A stretch of 36,208 bases of DNA from Lachnospiraceae bacterium (GTDB lineage: Bacteria; Bacillota; Clostridia; Lachnospirales; Lachnospiraceae): positions 1 to 36,208 of the forward strand of contig JAFRKV010000012.1 of assembly GCA_017431515.1 (NCBI GenBank), in the 5' to 3' direction. This document shows, one piece after another, positions 16,120 through 24,211 of this stretch; within the stretch, counting starts at the first letter, position 1; each line of letters begins with the position of its first letter. The notes under the pieces were generated by a model. It was not told the DNA's origin. It worked only from the letters and a program-made list of their open reading frames with translations, and made no database searches. The position numbers were made by a program, and so were the translations under genes.

Positions 16120-17573
16120 GAGTCAGCCCTCCCGATCTCTTTATTCTTTCCCACCACAAATGTGGATTTTCCGCCGGATTTGCTGATGGCGTAAATATCC
16201 ATCGGCACCTCCCGTTCCAGGATCTCCATCGTGCGCGGCGAGCAGAAACCCGATTGGCATCTGCCCATGCCGGCCCTGGTACGGCGCTTCACGCCATCCA
16301 GCGAACGGGCACCTAAGGGTCTGTGGATCGCATCCAGAATCTCACCCTCCGTGATCATTTCGCAGCGGCAGATGATATTGCCGTATGCCGGATTCTCTTT
16401 GATGAGACGGTTCTGCTCCTCTGGGGAAAGCTCGGAGGGACGGAGGATTCCCTTTCTCGTCTCGTGAAAATCGGCTTTTTCCTTCAGGGAAAGCTTATTC
16501 TTCAAGAGTTCCGCGACCGTAACGCCGATGGCCGGCGCGGAGGAAAGCCCCGGGGACTCAATCCCGGCTGCATTAAAAAAGCCCGGGACATCCTCTGCTT
16601 CCCCGATGATAAAGTCATCGCCGTCCTCATGTGCGCGCAATCCCGCAAAGGAAGTGATCACCTCGCGAAGGGGCAGATTCTTCACACTGAGGGCGGACTT
16701 TGCAGTAACCTGATCGAGTCCGTCCTGCGTCGTATTGACGCCTTCCTTATTTTCAATATCCGTGGCAGTGGGCCCCACCAGAAGGTTCCCATGTACCGTC
16801 GGCGTCACGAGCACGCCCTTCCCCATTTTCCCGGGAAGCTGAAAGATCGTGTGGTCCACATGGGCTCCCGCCGTCTTGTCAAGCAGCATGTATTCGCCTT
16901 TACGGGCGATGATATGCATTTTCTTTGCGCTGAGCTGATTGTTGACCCAGTCCGCATACACGCCGGCTGCATTGACGACAGTCTTTGCTTCGATGGACGT
17001 GTGCTCCTGATTTGCGGCTTCCAGAACAAAGCAGCCGTTAGCTGATTTGATAGAAATTAATTCTGTATTTAAGAAAAACTCCACCCCGTTTTCTGCCGCG
17101 TTCTCCGCATAGGCCATCGTTAAATGGAAGGGGCAGACAATCCCGCCTGTGGGTGCAAACAACGCTTCCACCACATCATCCGCGAGATTCGGCTCCAGTT
17201 TTTTTAACTCGTCCTCAGAAAGAAGCTTCAGGCCCGGTACTCCGTTCTTTTCTCCCTTTTCCATCAGCTTTTCCAACCCTGCGCGGTCCTGCTCCTTTGT
17301 CCGAACCACAAGGGATCCATTCCGGCGGAACGGGACATCCAGCTTTTCTGCAATGTCATCCATCATCGCATTGCCTTTTACGTTCATCTTTGCCTTGAGG
17401 CTCCCCGGCTCCGCGTCAAATCCCGCATGGACGATCGCGCTGTTTGCCTTTGATGTGCCGGTGCAAACGTCTTCGTCCCGCTCGATCACGCAGGCCTTCA
17501 CATCATAACGCGAAAGCTCCCGCGCGATGGCGCAGCCGACGACACCCGCGCCGATGATCGCTACATCATACAT
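16116..17573 (-). CDS. GlpA-like FAD-dependent oxidoreductase with BFD-type [2Fe-2S] domain
   Basis: 485 residues from the chosen start. The N-terminal 365 residues are a DAO-family flavoprotein: VAIIGAGVVGCAIARELSRY (near residue 4) is the FAD motif, followed by TGTSKANSAIVHAG, as in glycerol-3-phosphate dehydrogenase and L-2-hydroxyglutarate oxidase. The C-terminal part is a BFD-like [2Fe-2S] domain with CRCE (about 400) and GRCQSGFC (about 440), the arrangement found in anaerobic GlpA. Oxidation of glycerol 3-phosphate to dihydroxyacetone phosphate is the likely reaction, but a hydroxy-acid substrate is possible. The ATG at 17571-17573 is preferred: AAGGAGAG lies seven bases upstream, inside what would otherwise be the extended N-terminus starting at 17594. 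No glycerol kinase or facilitator is present in this window. Confidence 0.85.
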   Translation of the reverse strand: MYDVAIIGAGVVGCAIARELSRYDVKACVIERDEDVCTGTSKANSAIVHAGFDAEPGSLKAKMNVKGNAMMDDIAEKLDVPFRRNGSLVVRTKEQDRAGLEKLMEKGEKNGVPGLKLLSEDELKKLEPNLADDVVEALFAPTGGIVCPFHLTMAYAENAAENGVEFFLNTELISIKSANGCFVLEAANQEHTSIEAKTVVNAAGVYADWVNNQLSAKKMHIIARKGEYMLLDKTAGAHVDHTIFQLPGKMGKGVLVTPTVHGNLLVGPTATDIENKEGVNTTQDGLDQVTAKSALSVKNLPLREVITSFAGLRAHEDGDDFIIGEAEDVPGFFNAAGIESPGLSSAPAIGVTVAELLKNKLSLKEKADFHETRKGILRPSELSPEEQNRLIKENPAYGNIICRCEMITEGEILDAIHRPLGARSLDGVKRRTRAGMGRCQSGFCSPRTMEILEREVPMDIYAISKSGGKSTFVVGKNKEIGRADS

Positions 17574-17668
17574 ACCTGCTCTCTCCTTTTCCATCAGTCA
17601 ATAAAGGGTTCTTATATGATACACCGTTGTTTCCATTTTCCATGATGTCTTTCGGTCATATTTCAGGG

Positions 17669-17698
17669 TTGTCATTTTTCAGGGAAAAGATTTATAAT
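17669..17698 (+). promoter_or_regulatory. Promoter of the 156-residue hypothetical gene
   Basis: TTGTCA (17669-17674), an 18-base spacer and a perfect TATAAT (17693-17698). Transcription would start about 55 bases before the ATG at 17760. The divergent redox operon starts on the other side, but I see no clear promoter for it. Confidence 0.65.
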
Positions 17699-17759
17699 TA
17701 TGAATATGGAAATGCGCTGGTGTTTTTTTATTATAACATGATTTCGGAGGATTATCTAC

Positions 17760-18230
17760 ATGAAACCGGAACGTCTGGCTTCCAGATTAGACGAAATGCA
17801 CGCCCTGACAAAAAAAGACTCCCTCGACTGGGTGGTGAACTTTCAAACCACCGAGCTGATGGAGGATCAGTTAAAGGATCATGTCACCGACGAAAGCGGC
17901 GATACCTGGACCATTGATGAATGCTATACGGAGTTTACCTGCAAGTTTGCCGGTGAGCCTTTTCATCTCATCACCTATGAGCTGATCAAAACCTGCCGGG
18001 ACAAGGTGCAGACCAACAATCTTCTGTTTCTGGCCCCGGACGGGATCCGACGGTTTGATCTGGATATCCTCGCCCCCTACAACGTCGAGAATTCCAAGAT
18101 TCTCACCTATAAGATCCACGAGCTGTGGCTGTTGCTCCTTGCCAAGGCAAAAGAAAAGAGCCCCCACGTTCGTTTGGACGCTACCGAGCCCTCCCTTTCC
18201 GATATGCCGGGAGTGAACCGTTCCTCATAA
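17760..18230 (+). CDS. Unrecognised 156-residue protein
   Basis: I do not recognise a family. It has no signal peptide or membrane segment and appears cytosolic and mixed alpha/beta. The N-terminal 45 residues are charged and helical (RLDEMHALTKKD), the centre has two Cys (ECYTEFTC, about residues 57-64), and an aromatic/aliphatic stretch (KILTYKIHELWLLLLAKAKE, about 116-135) forms a likely amphipathic helix. The ATG follows GGAGG by nine bases, and a good promoter precedes it. It is a single-gene unit between the divergent redox operon and the convergent murI, overlapping the murI 3' end by six bases. One of few plus-strand genes here, so coding is supported by the ribosome binding site and promoter rather than homology. 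Confidence 0.75.
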   Translation: MKPERLASRLDEMHALTKKDSLDWVVNFQTTELMEDQLKDHVTDESGDTWTIDECYTEFTCKFAGEPFHLITYELIKTCRDKVQTNNLLFLAPDGIRRFDLDILAPYNVENSKILTYKIHELWLLLLAKAKEKSPHVRLDATEPSLSDMPGVNRSS

Positions 18231-19016
18231 AGTGAGCAGCTGCTCCGAGAGGCGGATTTTTTCGATCCCGCCGCTGTTTTCCAATACTACCTTTCCACGG
18301 TCTTCGGATGGATTCCGAAGGTCGTTTTCCGTGAGACGCCGTTTTAATTCCCTGGCAGTCCCTTCCGCTCCGTCAAACACCGGAACGGTTTCTCCCCAAT
18401 AGCGTGAAATGGCAGCCCTTGCAAAAGGAAAATGCGTGCAGCCCAAAACGACCGCATCGATCCCCGCCTCCCGGTACGGCTGAAACAATCCGGCCAGATA
18501 GGCATCCATCTCCTTACTATCGTGCTTTCCGTCCTCAACAAGTGTCACGATCCGCGGTGCCGGAAGCGGGATCAGCTCCGCGCGATCCGAAAACCGCTTA
18601 GCCAGTTCGTGGTACTTTTCCTCGCGGATGGTCATTTCTGTTGCCAGCACCAATACCTTGCCCCCTTGTTTGAACAGTGCTGCGGGCTTCAGCGCCGGTT
18701 CAATCCCAATCATCGGGATCGTGGGATACCGTCTCCGAAGGGCTGTAATCGCTGCGCTGGTGGCGGTATTGCAGGCGATCACCACTGCTTTGACGTGATT
18801 CTCACGGATCATGGCCTCCACATGGGAAAGGGTCAGTTCCCGGACCTCCTCCAGCGTCCTGATCCCGTAAGGGGCATTTGCGGAATCTCCGAATACATAC
18901 AGATCCTCGGACGGAAGGATGCGCACAATCTGCCGCACCACACTGATTCCGCCCACACCGGAGTCAAAAATACCGACCGGCTTCCGCTTTTCTTCTGTTT
19001 CTTTTTCGTTCTCCAT
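18225..19016 (-). CDS. murI: Glutamate racemase
   Basis: 263-residue cofactor-independent racemase that converts L- to D-glutamate for peptidoglycan. Seen: VGIFDSGVGGISV (around residues 13-25) with the catalytic Asp-Ser pair, FGDSANAPYG (around 42-51), the first catalytic Cys in ACNTATSAA (around 83-91), MIGIEPALKPA, and the second catalytic Cys with its His in GCTHFPFA (around 192-199). Length is standard. The ATG at 19016 has no clear ribosome binding site close by; the short charged N-terminal tail (MENEKETEEKRK) is not conserved in the family, so the precise start is uncertain. It is divergent from the glycosyltransferase gene with a 59-base gap and convergent with the 156-residue gene. 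Confidence 0.95.
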   Translation of the reverse strand: MENEKETEEKRKPVGIFDSGVGGISVVRQIVRILPSEDLYVFGDSANAPYGIRTLEEVRELTLSHVEAMIRENHVKAVVIACNTATSAAITALRRRYPTIPMIGIEPALKPAALFKQGGKVLVLATEMTIREEKYHELAKRFSDRAELIPLPAPRIVTLVEDGKHDSKEMDAYLAGLFQPYREAGIDAVVLGCTHFPFARAAISRYWGETVPVFDGAEGTARELKRRLTENDLRNPSEDRGKVVLENSGGIEKIRLSEQLLTL

Positions 19017-19075
19017 ATCATAAATGTATCGAATCCGCCGTGGAAATGCAAGGTGGTTTGTGGTAGTCTAACACT

Positions 19076-20233
19076 ATGAAGATCCTGTTTTTCCAGCTCA
19101 AACCCACCAGTTATGAATCCTATCTCTATTTTTCCGGGGCGCTGGCTGCGGAATTTCAGAAAGCCGGACACGAAACCGTCTTTTTCCGCGCCGCGGAGGA
19201 GCCGCTGGAAGCCATGGAACGTTTCCGCGGGCAATCCTTCGATGCCATCATCGATTTCAATTCCATGCTGCCGAAAGTCACCACAGAGGACGACGGCTTT
19301 TTTCTGGATACCATCGATGCCCCCTTCTTCAACGTGATCCTGGACCACCCGCTTTATCATCACAACATATTAAAGCAAGAATTAAGAAATTATCATGTGC
19401 TCTGTCTGGACAAAAACCATGCCGCATATCTGCGCGGCTATTACCCGCATCTGAAAAGCGTCCATGTGTTTCCGATGACGGGGTCGCCTGCCGAACCACC
19501 GGTTCCCTTTGAAGAGAGAGAATACCCGCTGCTTTTCACAGGCAGTTATACAAGTCCGGCAGAGGTGGTCGACGCCATCACAAAGATTCCGGATTTTATG
19601 CAGGCGCAGGTACGCGCCCTCATTGACCGGATGACAGAGACCCCGTCTCTCACGATAGAAGCCGCCGCTCTGGAGCTTTTTTCCAACACCATTGTGACAG
19701 AACTGTTCCCGCTCCATCTGCAGTCTTTCTTCCTTGCCGACACTTATCTGCGCGCTGCTTCACGGGATCGCATCCTGCATGCGCTGGTCTCTTCCGGCCT
19801 TCCGGTCACGCTCTGCGGCAACGGCTATGAAAAAGCACCCTTCTACCGCGAGAAGAACGCCGTGTTTCTGCCGGAGGTCTCTTTTCCCGATACCTTCTCC
19901 CTGATGGCTCATGCGAAGATCACCCTCAATATCCTTCCGCTTTTCAAAAATGGCGTCCATGACCGCATTTTCAGCGCCATGCTGAACGGTTCCGCAGCAC
20001 TGACAGACCGCAGCGCCTGGCTTGCCTCACATTTCAAGGCAGAGGAACAGCTCTTTTTCTATGACGATGCCATGGAGGCCGAAGACACCCTGCCGGAGCG
20101 CATCGCGTCGCTCCTTGCCTCGGAAGAAAAGATCCGCGCCGTGGCGGAAGCAGGCAAAAAAGAAGCGTTTCTTCACCATACCTGGAAGAAACGCTGTGAA
20201 GCGCTGACCAAGATCCTGACCACCCTGTCCTGA
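19076..20233 (+). CDS. CgeB-like glycosyltransferase (DUF3880 plus GT1-like domain)
   Basis: 385 residues. The N-terminal half (MKILFFQLKPTSYESYLYFS, then DHPLYHH near residue 90) fits the DUF3880-type N-terminal domain, and the C-terminal half (LPEVSFPDTFSLMAHAKITL, about 263-282, then FKNGVHDRIFSAMLNGSAAL) fits the Glyco_trans_1_2 domain of CgeB/YkvP spore-coat or surface glycosyltransferases. It probably transfers an activated sugar to a surface polymer or protein. No signal peptide is seen, so it is cytosolic. The upstream sequence (AGGTGG about 20 bases away) is a poor ribosome binding site. No other polysaccharide genes flank it; it stands alone, divergent from murI and convergent, 10 bases away, with a small membrane-protein gene. 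Confidence 0.75.
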   Translation: MKILFFQLKPTSYESYLYFSGALAAEFQKAGHETVFFRAAEEPLEAMERFRGQSFDAIIDFNSMLPKVTTEDDGFFLDTIDAPFFNVILDHPLYHHNILKQELRNYHVLCLDKNHAAYLRGYYPHLKSVHVFPMTGSPAEPPVPFEEREYPLLFTGSYTSPAEVVDAITKIPDFMQAQVRALIDRMTETPSLTIEAAALELFSNTIVTELFPLHLQSFFLADTYLRAASRDRILHALVSSGLPVTLCGNGYEKAPFYREKNAVFLPEVSFPDTFSLMAHAKITLNILPLFKNGVHDRIFSAMLNGSAALTDRSAWLASHFKAEEQLFFYDDAMEAEDTLPERIASLLASEEKIRAVAEAGKKEAFLHHTWKKRCEALTKILTTLS

Positions 20234-20243
20234 TCACTCTTTT

Positions 20244-20753
20244 CTATTTGACCACCTTTCGCGGATTCCGGACGCTGATGAGATCCAGAATGTTCTCATC
20301 CGGCTCAAAAACAATCCGGTAGGTTCCTTTTTCATCCTTATAAACCGCACCGTACTTCTTGTTTTCCGGCAGTCTGGTGGAACAGTCTTTCACGGTGACG
20401 GAAGTGTCCCGCTCATAATTGGAAATTTCCCGGCTTCCTTCCGGCGCAATAATGATCAGATCCTCCATATCAATCTTTGCGACAGACTTGCGCCGGCTTT
20501 TTGCATAAATCCGGTCGATATCCAGCTGCCCCTCGATCCAGGTATATTCATACTCAATGTAATTGTATTTGTGGATGAAATAAAAGGCGATATACGCGAA
20601 AATCGTCGGCACCAAAAAGATGATCGGGGAAAGGATCCATAAGATCATGGCGATTGTCATGCAGATCGCCGCGAAAAGCACCGCTATCTCCACTGCCCAT
20701 CGCATGGGCGTCTTCTTCTGTGCGATCATCGTGGTATTTTCAAAAACACTCAT
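20244..20753 (-). CDS. Small membrane protein, possibly DUF6106 family
   Basis: 169 residues with two adjacent membrane helices (about residues 18-40 and 42-60: WAVEIAVLFAAICMTIAMIL, then IIFLVPTIFAYIAFYFI) and a cytosolic C-terminal domain of about 105 residues. That domain has YIEYEYTWIEGQLDIDRIYA and ISNYERDTSVTVKD, which suggest a beta-rich PH-like fold. It resembles small Clostridia-specific proteins labelled DUF6106, but that identification is from memory. Function unknown. The ATG has a strong GGAGGG nine bases upstream. It follows the aminopeptidase P gene by 42 bases on the same strand and is probably co-transcribed with it. Confidence 0.7.
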   Translation of the reverse strand: MSVFENTTMIAQKKTPMRWAVEIAVLFAAICMTIAMILWILSPIIFLVPTIFAYIAFYFIHKYNYIEYEYTWIEGQLDIDRIYAKSRRKSVAKIDMEDLIIIAPEGSREISNYERDTSVTVKDCSTRLPENKKYGAVYKDEKGTYRIVFEPDENILDLISVRNPRKVVK

Positions 20754-20795
20754 TGTCCTGTTCCCTCCGTTTCACTCTTCTGGCATTATACGCTT

Positions 20796-22601
20796 TTACA
20801 GCGGTTTTGTCACGTCTGAGAGCCACTCCCGCTCCTCCGGCGCAAGGAAGGGCGCGATTTCATCATACACGGTCTGATGATAACGGTTCAGAAGCTCCTT
20901 TTCCCGCTCTGTCAGCATGGACACGTCAATGGCATCCGGCTCATACGGTACCAGCGTTAAGGTGTCAAATCCCATAAACTGACCGTACTCGTTCTTCTCC
21001 AGTTTTTTGACCACCATCAGATTTTCGATCCGGATCCCGAACTGTCCCGGCAGGTAGATGCCCGGCTCATTGGAGATCACCATGCCTTCTTCCAGTGTCT
21101 GCTCCTTTGCGTTTCCCAACAGTTTGAAGCGAAATGCCTGCGGGCCCTCATGTACATTCAGGTAATAACCGACGCCATGCCCCGTGCCGTGGTTATAATC
21201 CATCCCCATTTCCCACAAGGGGGAACGCGCCAGATAGTCCAGATTCAAGCCGATGCAGCCGTATTTGAATTTGGCTGCGCCAAGGGCCAGGTTCCCACGG
21301 AGTACCGCGGTGTACAGCTTCTTTTGCTCCTCCGTCACCGCACCGAGGGCAATCGTGCGCGTGATATCGGTGGTGCCTTCCAGATATTGGCCGCCGGTAT
21401 CCAGCAGCAAAAAGTTCTCCGGCGCCAGAGGAATGTCCGTATCCCCGGTTGCCTCATAGTGGATGATCGCCCCGTGCGCCCCATAGCCTGCGATGGGGGC
21501 AAAGCTCTGTCCCCGGTAATGTTCCCCTTCTCCGCGGAATTCCTCCAGTTTCTTTGACACGGAGATCTCCGTAAGCGGTTCTTTGCCCACATGATGTTTC
21601 AGCCAGTATAAAAAACGCGTCACCGCCACCCCGTCTTTACGGTGTGCTTCTTTGATATTTTCCACCTCCGTGGGGTTTTTCTTTGCCTTCGGCAGAAGGG
21701 TCAGATTGGATTCCTCCACGATCTCGGCAGATACCGGCATCTGATCGATGATGGCAGCGGTGACTCTTGCCGGGTCAATGAGAACCCGTTTTCCTTCTGT
21801 ATGATCGGAAAGTGCCTGATAAAAATCCTCATAGGGAAGCAGCCGTACTCCGTCATTATTTAATCTCGATATAATTTCATTATCAAACGAGTGGCGATTC
21901 CCATATAACAGCGCTTCCTCCGGCAGCACGATCAAAAATGACAGAAACACCGGGTTATAGAGCACATCGCCGCCGCGGAGGTTTAAAAGCCACGCAATAT
22001 CATCCAAAGAAGCGATCACGGTACAATCCAGATCCTTTTCCTTCATTCGCTCCCGGATCTCCGAAAGCTTCTCTTCCCGGGACTTTCCGGCATAAGAAAG
22101 AGGCAGTTCCATGACCGGCTGTGACGGTAATGCGGGCCGCCCGGTCCACAACTCACCGATCAGATCCAATCCCATGGCAATCCTCACATCATCCTTCAGT
22201 TTCTTCCGGAGCTTCCGGAACAGGCTGCTGCTGACCGTCCGCCCGTCAAATCCGAGGGTGGCCCCTCCCACAAGCTTTTCTGCCAGAAAGTCCTCCAGCT
22301 CCGGCACGCCCTCGTCCATCATGCGGTAAAGCGTGATCCCGGTTCCTTTCAGTTCCTCTTCCGCCTGCAGAAAATATCTGCCGTCTGTCCAAAGCCCGGC
22401 TTCCTCCTGAAGGATTACAACCGTGCCCGCCGATCCGTCAAATCCGCTGATATATTCCCGGCATTTGAAATAGTCGCAGACATACTCCGATGCATGAAAG
22501 TCATCGGTCACAACGAGATAAGCGTCGATCTTTTGTTCCTTCATTTTGCTGCGCAGAGCGGCGATCCGCTCCCTGACGATCCTGCTGTCAATGGGTTTCA
22601 T
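20796..22601 (-). CDS. Xaa-Pro aminopeptidase (M24B, aminopeptidase P family, long form)
   Basis: 601-residue metallopeptidase that removes an N-terminal residue preceding proline; it is cytosolic and helps recycle peptides. Domain order is the long APP type: creatinase N-terminal domain 1 (about residues 1-135), a second creatinase-N domain (about 155-310), the M24 pita-bread catalytic domain (about 315-530), and a short C-terminal APP domain. All five metal ligands are visible: the Asp residues in LLLDTGG and TTDITRT, the His in GTGHGVGYY, the Glu in ISNEPGIY, and the Glu in FGIRIENL. The ATG has GAGAGG seven to eight bases upstream. It is followed by a small membrane-protein gene and preceded by the apt terminator, so it probably starts its own transcript. 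Confidence 0.93.
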   Translation of the reverse strand: MKPIDSRIVRERIAALRSKMKEQKIDAYLVVTDDFHASEYVCDYFKCREYISGFDGSAGTVVILQEEAGLWTDGRYFLQAEEELKGTGITLYRMMDEGVPELEDFLAEKLVGGATLGFDGRTVSSSLFRKLRKKLKDDVRIAMGLDLIGELWTGRPALPSQPVMELPLSYAGKSREEKLSEIRERMKEKDLDCTVIASLDDIAWLLNLRGGDVLYNPVFLSFLIVLPEEALLYGNRHSFDNEIISRLNNDGVRLLPYEDFYQALSDHTEGKRVLIDPARVTAAIIDQMPVSAEIVEESNLTLLPKAKKNPTEVENIKEAHRKDGVAVTRFLYWLKHHVGKEPLTEISVSKKLEEFRGEGEHYRGQSFAPIAGYGAHGAIIHYEATGDTDIPLAPENFLLLDTGGQYLEGTTDITRTIALGAVTEEQKKLYTAVLRGNLALGAAKFKYGCIGLNLDYLARSPLWEMGMDYNHGTGHGVGYYLNVHEGPQAFRFKLLGNAKEQTLEEGMVISNEPGIYLPGQFGIRIENLMVVKKLEKNEYGQFMGFDTLTLVPYEPDAIDVSMLTEREKELLNRYHQTVYDEIAPFLAPEEREWLSDVTKPL

Positions 22602-22686
22602 CCGTTTTTCCTCTCATTTTCGCAAGCCTTTTTCCGGCTTGGTTTATCACAGATTCTCTGAAACGATCCTTTTTTTGCATTGTCCG

Positions 22687-22725
22687 TAAAAATCAGAAAA
22701 GGAGACTGGCTGTCTTGCAGTCTCC
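22687..22725 (-). terminator. Intrinsic terminator of apt
   Basis: Minus strand: 8-bp stem GGAGACTG/CAGTCTCC (22718-22725 with 22701-22708), nine-base loop, then TTTTCTGATTTTT. It lies about 29 bases after the apt stop codon. Confidence 0.82.
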
Positions 22726-22753
22726 CTTCTTATCATGCGCTGTCCGATGCGTG

Positions 22754-23278
22754 TTACTTTCCTTCATAAGTCACGACCGAAGCCACATCATATTTTGCCA
22801 GCCGTTCTCTTCCCTTCAGCCCTGCAAGCTCCATCAGGAAAATGATCTTGACCACCGTGCCGCCCAGCTGCTCCACCAGCTTCGCAGCCGCTTCAATCGT
22901 GCCGCCGGTCGCGATCAGATCATCCACCAGCACCACCTTCTGTCCCGGCTTCACCGCATCCTTATGCATCTCGATCTTCGCCGTCCCGTACTCCAGCTCA
23001 TATTCCGCGGAAATCGTCTCGCAGGGAAGCTTTCCGGCCTTACGCACCAGCACAAAAGGCTTTCCGAGTGTATATGCGAGGGGCATTCCGAAAATAAAAC
23101 CTCTGGACTCCGCGCCCGCGATCACATCAAAGTCCACGCCATCCAAAAGCTTCAGCATGGAGTCGATCGCAAGCTTCAGCCCGTCCGCATCCTGCAGGAT
23201 ACTGGTCACATCACGGAACATAATCCCCGGCTCCGGATCGTCCGGAATGGTTCGAATATAATCTTCTACTTTTTTCAT
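22754..23278 (-). CDS. apt: Adenine phosphoribosyltransferase
   Basis: 174-residue purine salvage enzyme joining adenine and PRPP to give AMP in the cytosol. Seen: the N-terminal TIPDDPEPGIMFRDVTSIL (around residues 10-28) typical of Apt, GAESRGFIFG (around 57-66), the hood region KPFVLVRKAGKLP, and the PRPP-binding VVLVDDLIATGGT (around 117-129). The ATG follows GAGGGG by eight bases. The gene has its own promoter and terminator and is monocistronic. It is divergent from the kinase/VWA cassette. Confidence 0.97.
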   Translation of the reverse strand: MKKVEDYIRTIPDDPEPGIMFRDVTSILQDADGLKLAIDSMLKLLDGVDFDVIAGAESRGFIFGMPLAYTLGKPFVLVRKAGKLPCETISAEYELEYGTAKIEMHKDAVKPGQKVVLVDDLIATGGTIEAAAKLVEQLGGTVVKIIFLMELAGLKGRERLAKYDVASVVTYEGK

Positions 23279-23314
23279 GGTTATTACCCCTCTATGGTTT
23301 CTTTTGCAACGCCC

Positions 23315-23343
23315 ATTGTACTTTTTGACCGGGTTTCTGTCAA
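23315..23343 (-). promoter_or_regulatory. Promoter of apt
   Basis: Minus strand TTGACA (23338-23343), a 17-base spacer and TACAAT (23315-23320), eleven of twelve consensus bases. The leader to the ATG is about 30 bases. Confidence 0.85.
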
Positions 23344-23397
23344 GACCCCCGCCGTTTTCCGGACGATCCGGGTCAAAAAAGTTTATAAAAATTTTAT

Positions 23398-23426
23398 TTG
23401 TCTTCTCCGATCCACCTTGCTATAAT
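23398..23426 (+). promoter_or_regulatory. Promoter of the kinase/VWA cassette
   Basis: TTGTCT (23398-23403), a 17-base spacer and a perfect TATAAT (23421-23426). It lies 28 bases before the first ATG of the cassette. An imperfect inverted repeat (23321-23332 with 23368-23381, CTTTTTGACC-type arms) lies between this promoter and the apt promoter. Confidence 0.75.
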
Positions 23427-23454
23427 CAGTTACGAGAGAAAGACCTTTTGATTT

Positions 23455-24201
23455 ATGAAATCTGTTAAGCAGCGTCTGGCGGCGTTTATTCCGAGATTCA
23501 TCGGGGCGGGCACGGTTGCCCGGTTCCTGTCTTTTGTCAGTGTGCGGATTCCTGTTTCGCAAAGAAACGCGCATCTGGCGCAAAACTCCATTGCATGGAA
23601 TCAAATATGGGAAAAGGCCATGAAAGGCCGTTATATCGAGCATCAGCGGGAACTTTCCGGCATGCGGCTCGGAAAGATCACGGCGGATCGGAATGCCTGT
23701 GAGGTCATCGCAACCTATAATACCATGGCCTCCCTGTCCGCGGCAGAGGCCTCCTGGGCGAAAAAACCGGAGAAGAGCCTCCGCTACCCATGGTGGGACG
23801 TCACCAGAAAACGCACCTTTCCGGAAATGCTGTGGGAATTCGAGTCTCTCGGTCTGGCTCTGGCAGGGTATTTCGGTACCGCGCCGGGCAGGATCATAAA
23901 GTATCTGGAAAAACACGGATACGAAACCGGGACGCTTACCGGCAGAGCGATCACAGCGGAAAATGTCCTCTCTTTTGCGCGGCAGTATCGCGCGTTTATT
24001 CTGATGGCATATAATGACGGCGCAAATATCATGGCCCAGATACACACCCTCAGTATCACAAAGGAGGCCTATGGATTTCAGGTGCATAACGGAAACATGG
24101 AAGAAAAGACGTTTCCTGTATTATATGACGCCGTATGCGCAGTCAATCAAGGAAAAAGCAAGCCGATCGTTCTGATCGGCGCAGGAAGTTTCCCCGCATA
24201 A
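23455..24201 (+). CDS. Possible papain-fold (C39-like) protein, first gene of the kinase/VWA cassette
   Basis: 248 residues, not recognised with certainty. The order of a Cys in DRNACEVIATYN (Cys82), a helix-rich middle with LALAGYFGTAPGRIIKYLE (about 134-152), and a His in IMAQIHTLSI (His197) followed by VHN (211-212) is what one expects of a C39-like papain-fold peptidase or an inactive relative. The Cys is preceded by Asn-Ala rather than the usual Gln, so activity is doubtful. The basic, hydrophobic N-terminus (RLAAFIPRFIGAG) could be a membrane-surface helix, but there is no clear signal peptide. A good promoter precedes it, while the ribosome binding site is weak. The kinase gene starts ten bases after its stop, implying one transcript. 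Confidence 0.6.
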   Translation: MKSVKQRLAAFIPRFIGAGTVARFLSFVSVRIPVSQRNAHLAQNSIAWNQIWEKAMKGRYIEHQRELSGMRLGKITADRNACEVIATYNTMASLSAAEASWAKKPEKSLRYPWWDVTRKRTFPEMLWEFESLGLALAGYFGTAPGRIIKYLEKHGYETGTLTGRAITAENVLSFARQYRAFILMAYNDGANIMAQIHTLSITKEAYGFQVHNGNMEEKTFPVLYDAVCAVNQGKSKPIVLIGAGSFPA

Positions 24202-24211
24202 TCCAACCATC

